From the NCBI RefSeq assembly GCF_000510645.1, contig NZ_KI783301.1, forward strand, positions 2,735,151 to 2,799,150: a stretch of DNA of 64,000 nt. Reading direction: 5' to 3'. A program made the position numbers and the translations under genes. Below, one piece after another: positions 59,324 through 64,000 of this stretch (position 1 is its first letter; the number at the start of each line of letters is the position of its first letter). The notes beneath the pieces are model-generated. The model had not been told where the DNA came from. It did no database searches and was given only the letters and a program-made list of their open reading frames with translations. Source of the stretch: Thermicanus aegyptius DSM 12793. GTDB lineage: Bacteria > Bacillota > Bacilli > Thermicanales > Thermicanaceae.

Positions 59324-59356
59324 AAAAAAAAAAAAAAAAAAACACCTACTTGGTGT
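59324..59356 (-). terminator. Terminator with a 19-base homopolymeric tract
   Basis: ACACC/GGTGT (59342-59346 with 59352-59356) overlaps the upstream gene's TAG. On the minus strand the stem is followed by 19 T residues in a row (59324-59342), an unusually long run. Confidence 0.8.
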
Positions 59357-59534
59357 CTATCAACCATGCATCTATTAGTAGCTCTAGTAATTCGTCCTTT
59401 TCGACTCTGCTCATCTGCGAAAATGCCTTTTCTTTCAACTTTCCTCTTGCCTTTTCCTTTGGTGTCAATTCACGCCCGAATGTGATGACATTTTTACCTT
59501 GCACTTTTGCTTTTTGTTTCATCTCTAATTTCAT
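59346..59534 (-). CDS. Small prophage protein, unknown
   Basis: 62 aa, basic: QKAKVQGKNVITFGRELTPK, then EKAFSQMSRVEKDELLELLI. ATG 59534 has GGTGAT and overlaps the stop of the preceding gene by four bases. It occupies the place where PBSX-like phages carry XkdX-type small tail proteins, but no clear match is seen. Confidence 0.7.
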   Translation of the reverse strand: MKLEMKQKAKVQGKNVITFGRELTPKEKARGKLKEKAFSQMSRVEKDELLELLIDAWLIDTK

Positions 59535-60022
59535 ACAATCACCGCCTCTATTGTAATAGTATTCCTACCGTACTTGGTCGTTGATTCTGCTTCAATGACA
59601 ATCTCACCTGTTTGGGTAGCGTTTATTTGTATTGTTCCCACGCCGTTTACTGCGTTTTCAGAGCTTACAAGAGTCCCGTTAACATAAAAATTGATGACCT
59701 CAGTGCTGTTAGGGTCATCGACCATTGCGGTGATCGTGGCCATATCCACGCCGTCGGCTTTAATTTGCAACTTGTCCGCATGTATGGATATTCTTTTGTA
59801 GATATGCAATTTCCCTCCGGAACCATCGTCGAGCATTTCAAATCCTACGGCCTCGTTTAAGTCTTTTTGGGACGTCGCAGCTTCTACGTAATAGTATACC
59901 GGAGTATCGCCCCAATAAGTCCTCAGCTCATTTAAAAGTTCTTGTGACGGCTGCGACAAGTTATCATCAATGGCCATCAGTTCAAGCATGCCGTCCATGC
60001 GCTTTGTGTATATGACAAGCAT
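59531..60022 (-). CDS. Prophage tail-associated protein with Ig-like C-terminal region
   Basis: About 163 aa. The C-terminal half (DGVDMATITAMVDDPNSTEV...NGTLVSSENAVNGVGTIQINA...GEIVIEAEST) looks like a bacterial Ig-like fold of the type used on phage tails for glycan contact. The N-terminal half includes YWGDTPVYYYVEAATSQKDLNEAVGFEML. ATG 60022 follows GGAGG by seven bases. It follows the tail-fibre gene directly. Confidence 0.75.
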   Translation of the reverse strand: MLVIYTKRMDGMLELMAIDDNLSQPSQELLNELRTYWGDTPVYYYVEAATSQKDLNEAVGFEMLDDGSGGKLHIYKRISIHADKLQIKADGVDMATITAMVDDPNSTEVINFYVNGTLVSSENAVNGVGTIQINATQTGEIVIEAESTTKYGRNTITIEAVIV

Positions 60023-60037
60023 CATCACACCTCCCAT

Positions 60038-61210
60038 TTATATGACTTTTGTTTGTATCGATCCATTGATTTCAAAGTAATTGTATCCAACGCTAGTTTG
60101 ACCATTCGATCTAACCCAATGGCGCACACGCACATTTCCTGAAACATTGATATTTAATGTTTCGGTCGTTAGTAGCCCTGCACTTGATGTAGTGGTGCGT
60201 TCAGGTAGAAAAACCTCCGCCCCTCCATTTGCAATGTATCCCACTTTTCCGTAGACTGGTGTGGCTCCATCACCCGAGATAATTAAGTGCTTGACAGTAG
60301 TGATGTTGCATTCACCCACCATTGAATTATTCTTAGCGTAGTCTGGGATGGTGTAGAGATCTTGGGGCAGAAGGATATCTTTCACCATAATGTACGTACT
60401 AGTGGTAGCATAAGATGTAGAATAGTTTGTTGGGGTTCTGTAAAGTGTGCCGTTGTGTGTCATCCCGATAGCGCTCAAATGCTTTCCATCCACCATATCC
60501 GCATCAAGCCCGCTTCCTACGCCCTGAGGGGCAATGGTATTAGGCGCTTGTGTTCCGGTGTGGTTAGCACGGGATAGATAATACGCGCCATGCTGTCCGT
60601 CGACGGTGTCCGCGTTGGTCGCCTGGGGCCATGTTCCGGTTCCAGCGATGGTCACGCGCTTGTTGGTGTTATCTGGCGTGATCGCGATGTTCGCTCCGGC
60701 GATTAGGTCAATGTTCCCACCGGGATTCGACACACCATCTACGCTGGCGAGTGCACCAACCTGAGCCGCCGTAACGGCATGTGGGTTGTCGGTGCGGTTG
60801 GCATGAGCATCCACCTTTGCTTGTGCGCCGGAGGGTGTTTCTGCCCCAATATCGGCCGGAGAAATCGGATCACTGCCACTGCTTGCATGGCTAGAGGCGT
60901 GGGCCGAAGGGGTGAATGAGGTTGGCTTCCCTGCGATATCATTCCAGTTCACCGTCGCAATCAACGCCCAAGCAGTCCCTGTGTCAATGTAAATGCGCCC
61001 AGTATCATTGGCGATGTAGAGACGTCCTACAGTACCGGGCGCTGGTTTGCTTGCGTCGGTCCCGGCCTGGGCGGAGGGGACGCCACCGGCGTTGAACATT
61101 CGCTTTGCTATTTCTTCGTCAATTTTGTCGGCGTTGAAGTTAAAGTCATCGATATTATAGAAATCTGTCTGTTCCGGTTTTTTTAGACCAATGTTTTGCG
61201 TTGTATTCAT
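60038..61210 (-). CDS. Phage tail fibre protein
   Basis: 390 aa, Gly/Ser/Thr/Ala/Asn-rich. Starts GLKKPEQTDFYNIDDFNFNADKID (typical tail-fibre N-terminus that attaches to the baseplate), then repeat-like segments such as DNPHAVTAAQVGA and ATNADTVDGQHGAYYLSRANHTGTQ. These modules form trimeric shafts. The C-terminus, unlike known tips, is likely the receptor-binding part. It is the last structural gene before the lysis set; its start overlaps the preceding stop by four bases. Confidence 0.88.
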   Translation of the reverse strand: MNTTQNIGLKKPEQTDFYNIDDFNFNADKIDEEIAKRMFNAGGVPSAQAGTDASKPAPGTVGRLYIANDTGRIYIDTGTAWALIATVNWNDIAGKPTSFTPSAHASSHASSGSDPISPADIGAETPSGAQAKVDAHANRTDNPHAVTAAQVGALASVDGVSNPGGNIDLIAGANIAITPDNTNKRVTIAGTGTWPQATNADTVDGQHGAYYLSRANHTGTQAPNTIAPQGVGSGLDADMVDGKHLSAIGMTHNGTLYRTPTNYSTSYATTSTYIMVKDILLPQDLYTIPDYAKNNSMVGECNITTVKHLIISGDGATPVYGKVGYIANGGAEVFLPERTTTSSAGLLTTETLNINVSGNVRVRHWVRSNGQTSVGYNYFEINGSIQTKVI

Positions 61211-61749
61211 ACCGGCAAAACCTCCTCCCTAATGTCGATATGTCTGTATGCTGCAAGAGCACCATGTGTCAGCTGCCCAATCGTAATATGCTGGTTGTAT
61301 CGCAGTTCGACGATCAGGCGAAGGTTGGCTGGCACAACTTCACGGAGCATTCCCTGAGCCGCGTCAAACTGCCGTTTTACTGTCAGTTCAATCAGCACAC
61401 GCAGCGTATATGGTTCTTTGTGTAACTCGATGACGTATTTTCCGGGGCCGAGTAGTGCGTCAAGACGGTCTTGCAACATTCGGTAGGTATAGGGTAGGCG
61501 GTTGAGCCATTTTCCGGCCACACGGAAACGCCTGGTTTCGATGGTGTCGTCGCCATAAGGCGTGATATTTAGTATCGCCTCACGCCTCGCGATTCCGCGT
61601 TCTGTTGCTGTCTCGATGAATTGGTCATTGAGAATGTTGTTAATTTCCTGCCTCAGATCGTTGAGCTCCACATCTTCCGTATCAGCGACCAAACCGAATT
61701 CCCGTAGCTGCGCTAAAAATTCAGGCCAATACTCGCCAATCTTAGCCAT
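61207..61749 (-). CDS. Tail protein, YmfQ/DUF2313 family (XkdU-like)
   Basis: 180 aa: LAQLREFGLVADTEDVELNDL, then NDQFIETATERGIARREAILNI, then RFRVAGKWLNRLPYT. This family follows the baseplate J gene in PBSX (xkdU) and Mu-like phages and probably forms part of the baseplate. Confidence 0.88.
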   Translation of the reverse strand: MAKIGEYWPEFLAQLREFGLVADTEDVELNDLRQEINNILNDQFIETATERGIARREAILNITPYGDDTIETRRFRVAGKWLNRLPYTYRMLQDRLDALLGPGKYVIELHKEPYTLRVLIELTVKRQFDAAQGMLREVVPANLRLIVELRYNQHITIGQLTHGALAAYRHIDIREEVLPV

Positions 61750-62818
61750 TGATCATCACCTGCCCTAGAACTGGAACTTCGTCCGACGCAAGCGTCACAT
61801 TCGCAGCGACGCCGTTCAGTTTTGTTCCGGTTACGTCCAGTACACCAGGAACGTCCAAAATACGCGCGTCGATCAGCGCGACACGTACGATGGTTTGGTT
61901 TGTGTCCTGCCACGATTTGCGCAGTTCATCAAGATAAGCCTCGATCTTGGCAGTCACATCAGGCATTACACTGGCGGTTGTGTATCCTGTGTCAAGCGTC
62001 AGCGTCGTCTCCACATTGATTGAAACCCCAGCAGCGCTCTCCACCGTCACCACATGGCCGATCGGCGCAATGCCGTAGCCCTCGCCTTGTGGCGGCGGGT
62101 CCATATCATTTTGTACCCGATCCACCAGTCCGGAATCAGCAGGAAGGTAATTGGCCCCAAGAATGACGAGTTTCACCGTACCAGGACCGTTCCAAACGGG
62201 GTATACTTTGACCGCCATTACGCCCTCAATGGCCAGGGTTTTACTCTTGTAGTCGGCGATATTTCCGCCGAAGGCTTGCCCACGCAAGTTATCAAAATAC
62301 CTCCTTCGCAAACTCTCGTCGTCCTCTTCCTCTGCGCCACGTTCGATGATGTCGGCCACCACAGCCTTGCTAAGACCGTTGATGTAGTCGATCGGCAGCA
62401 TGTCGCCGCTGGGGACGTTTCCAACCTCACCAGCTGTTTCACATTCGAGCACAAAATCGCCAACGGCAAGCTTTTCAACCGCGACAAAGATCACATCATC
62501 GATGCGGAATCGAGAGCCGATCGGCACGTCCATCAGTGCGTTATTGCCGTCGTAAAAGAACCCGCGCCTCCGCGCTTTGGTAGCCGGCTTGCGGGAGATG
62601 CCAATCTCCGCCGCGCGGCGGGTCAGATACTCGCCGCTGGACGTGTCGGCGAAAGTCAGGCGCATGTTCGTGTCGAGTTCGATGTACATTTGTGCGAGTT
62701 CCGCTGCCGCCGGTGCCAGTGCATCGTAAATGATACTTCCCTCTCGTTTGTCGACGTCCGCCGGAACTCGATTCAGCATCCGTTGCAGGATTGCTTCGTA
62801 GGTCTGCGCCTCATACAT
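61742..62818 (-). CDS. xkdT: Baseplate J/gp47 family protein (XkdT-like)
   Basis: 358 aa with the gp47 pattern: ADVDKREGSIIYDALAPAAAELAQMY, EYLTRRAAEIGISRKPATKA, GTVKLVILG and APIGHVVTVESA. It is a wedge protein of contractile-tail baseplates. Overlaps both neighbours by eight bases. Confidence 0.94.
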   Translation of the reverse strand: MYEAQTYEAILQRMLNRVPADVDKREGSIIYDALAPAAAELAQMYIELDTNMRLTFADTSSGEYLTRRAAEIGISRKPATKARRRGFFYDGNNALMDVPIGSRFRIDDVIFVAVEKLAVGDFVLECETAGEVGNVPSGDMLPIDYINGLSKAVVADIIERGAEEEDDESLRRRYFDNLRGQAFGGNIADYKSKTLAIEGVMAVKVYPVWNGPGTVKLVILGANYLPADSGLVDRVQNDMDPPPQGEGYGIAPIGHVVTVESAAGVSINVETTLTLDTGYTTASVMPDVTAKIEAYLDELRKSWQDTNQTIVRVALIDARILDVPGVLDVTGTKLNGVAANVTLASDEVPVLGQVMING

Positions 62819-63212
62819 GTGCCGTCACCTCCTTATGGAATGATCCGAACGACGATACGACGGTAAACCGAACCGCTACCGTATCCCCGACGATATCGAT
62901 CTGAAAGTCCATCACGTCCTCAATTCGGTCATCCTGTGTTAGTGCCTCTCGAATTCTCCTGCGCAATTCAGACTGAACAAACATGAAATTCTGGCCGATG
63001 AGTCCATTCAATTCAACTCCGTAATCGGCATCATAGATCAGGTGCCGGAAACGTTCCGTCTGCAGAATCTTCGCCACAGCCTGCTGAACCGCATCAAGCC
63101 CGTCGATCATTCCTGCCACGCGCCCATGGTCGAAATCCAATCTCCATGTGCGTGAGGGCTGTTCGACGGTCTGTGTATTCTGATTGTCGATGCTTCCACC
63201 GGTCGGAATCAT
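62811..63212 (-). CDS. xkdS: Baseplate wedge protein, DUF2634 (XkdS-like)
   Basis: 133 aa: RTWRLDFDHGRVAGMIDGLDAVQQAVAKIL, then YDADYGVELNGLIGQ, then RRRIREALTQDDRIEDV. DUF2634/gp25-like lysozyme-fold baseplate proteins show this layout. Overlaps the XkdR-like gene by four bases. Confidence 0.92.
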   Translation of the reverse strand: MIPTGGSIDNQNTQTVEQPSRTWRLDFDHGRVAGMIDGLDAVQQAVAKILQTERFRHLIYDADYGVELNGLIGQNFMFVQSELRRRIREALTQDDRIEDVMDFQIDIVGDTVAVRFTVVSSFGSFHKEVTAHV

Positions 63213-63457
63213 CCGTTCACCACCTTATCCAAGATCAAATATTTCTGGCCACCCTGGATTCTGAGTAGTACCACCTTATCACCCGCTTGTAGGTACTTAG
63301 CCGTGTTTGTCTGCATCAAAAAATCCTCCGAGAGAGTGAAACGCTGATCCACGTTCACCTCCAGAGGATTGGTTTTTGTAACGGCCCCGAACATCACAGC
63401 AACGGGTTGGCCGGCTTCCAATGCGTCAAGAGCAGCCTGTTTGATAATGTTCAACAT
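63209..63457 (-). CDS. xkdR: DUF2577 phage tail protein (XkdR-like)
   Basis: 82 aa: MLNIIKQAALDALEAGQPVAVMFG-like start, then VNVDQRFTLSEDFL and GDKVVLLRIQGGQKYLILDKV. In PBSX this small protein lies between XkdQ and XkdS. Confidence 0.92.
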   Translation of the reverse strand: MLNIIKQAALDALEAGQPVAVMFGAVTKTNPLEVNVDQRFTLSEDFLMQTNTAKYLQAGDKVVLLRIQGGQKYLILDKVVNG

Positions 63458-63458
63458 A

Positions 63459-64000
63459 TCAAATCACCTTCAATGTCAAGCTCATCGTATGATCTTCTCC
63501 GTCGAACTTATGGGTCACTTCATCCACCATCATGGGTTGATTGATTCCGAGCGATTCAATGACGACCGGTAGATATATGCCGGCACGGACCCGAATGTCT
63601 CCGATGGCTTCGATTTTTAGGCTCTTTTGCTCTCGGTTTTTGAGCCGTGTCAGCTGTGTCAGAAGTTCGTTGATTTGAGCTGCGTTTTTCTCCTCGTCCA
63701 CACTCTCATACAGCTGCAGCACGCCCCACCGGGCGATATTGGCACTGTCCTGCGCCATGTACACCTCGCGCTTGCCGGTTTCCTTTTTGTACAGCTTGAT
63801 CCGGTTGTATGTGTCTTGGTCGATGTCCCGGGAATGTTCGAAACCGGTCATCAAGCTACCGTCACCGATATAGAAACCGGCCTCGAACGACCTCACATCC
63901 CGAAGCGACAAGGCGCCGAAGTCGTCGAAGAACACGAAAAACCTCCCCGTAGCCGACATGGTGAGCGTGTTGGCTTTTTCGATGATGTCCAACAGTGTCT
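63459..64000 (-). CDS. xkdQ: XkdQ/YqbQ-like tail hub protein, 5' end beyond the window
   Basis: The reverse-strand frame is open to the right edge. Visible part: GRFFVFFDDFGALSLRDV, then GDGSLMTGFEHSRDIDQDTYNRIKLY, then QLTRLKNREQKSLKIEAIGD. XkdQ is the central hub/tube-associated protein that precedes XkdR in PBSX. Amino-terminal part not seen. Confidence 0.9.
   Translation of the reverse strand, partial: TLLDIIEKANTLTMSATGRFFVFFDDFGALSLRDVRSFEAGFYIGDGSLMTGFEHSRDIDQDTYNRIKLYKKETGKREVYMAQDSANIARWGVLQLYESVDEEKNAAQINELLTQLTRLKNREQKSLKIEAIGDIRVRAGIYLPVVIESLGINQPMMVDEVTHKFDGEDHTMSLTLKVI

Larger units (their letters stand above)
58100..64000 (-). mobile_element. Right-hand end of a PBSX-like (contractile tail) prophage, cut by window edge
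   Basis: Gene order xkdQ-R-S-T-U, tail fibre, small tail proteins, xhlA, endolysin, holin is that of PBSX and related Bacillus myovirus-type prophages. Start/stop overlaps of 4-8 bases link the tail genes. Integrase and head genes are outside the window, so whether it is a phage or a defective tail particle is open. No attachment site could be identified. Confidence 0.88.

Noticed and set aside
62054..62866. Plus-strand frame of 270 codons
   Set aside because: Antisense shadow of the baseplate J gene.

Overview
This window looks like the chromosome of an endospore-forming, moderately G+C-rich Bacillales species. Spore genes are present (sleB, yutC, yutH, yunB). From 36.8 to 56.4 kb the gene set closely follows the Bacillus subtilis yuiBD-yumBC-yuzBD-yutIHGFEDC-lipA-lytH-yunB-yunD neighbourhood. 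Two radical-SAM aminofutalosine-synthase homologues point to menaquinone made by the futalosine route, as in several thermophilic or deep-branching Bacillales rather than B. subtilis. I cannot name the genus.

Layout. 0-5 kb: FAH-family hydrolase (cut by the edge), RluA/RluD-type pseudouridine synthase, LytR-CpsA-Psr protein and a CPA2 antiporter. 5-14.5 kb: a minus-strand cluster of two MacB/LolD-type ATPases (one with a C-terminal AbrB-like domain), an HlyD-type adaptor, a giant FtsX permease, a solute-binding lipoprotein and a large repeat-built exported protein. 14.7-16.4 kb: type III polyketide synthase plus membrane methyltransferase (bpsAB type). 16.5-18.3 kb: hutH behind a promoter, a 20-codon leader ORF and a terminator-like hairpin. 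18.3-27.7 kb: coiled-coil DUF2325 protein, FMN-riboswitch-controlled ribU, cysK, RlmL-like methyltransferase, sleB, and a zwf / kynurenine-formamidase-like / SDR cluster. 27.9-36.7 kb: asparagine synthase, a lipoprotein, a GH84 glycosidase, an MFS-tautomerase pair, PepF, DUF309 and two decayed gene fragments.

36.8-56.4 kb is the conserved yui-yum-yut-yun block. Inserted into it are the futalosine genes, a SufR-like regulator, two unannotated very small ORFs, and a solitary TnpB element with terminal hairpins placed at the stop codon of lytH. Two Rex-like boxes lie between the divergent NADH-dehydrogenase-like yumB and ferredoxin-NADP reductase yumC.

56.4-64 kb is accessory DNA: terminators, an HTH remnant, then a compact AbiF-type locus (sigma-A-like promoter with a palindrome in its spacer, a short RNA able to fold as an H-type pseudoknot, and an A+T-rich Abi_2/HEPN protein), facing the lysis and contractile-tail end of a PBSX-like prophage that runs off the right edge. 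The AbiF-plus-RNA locus is the most interesting system here. The TnpB element and the hutH leader come next.
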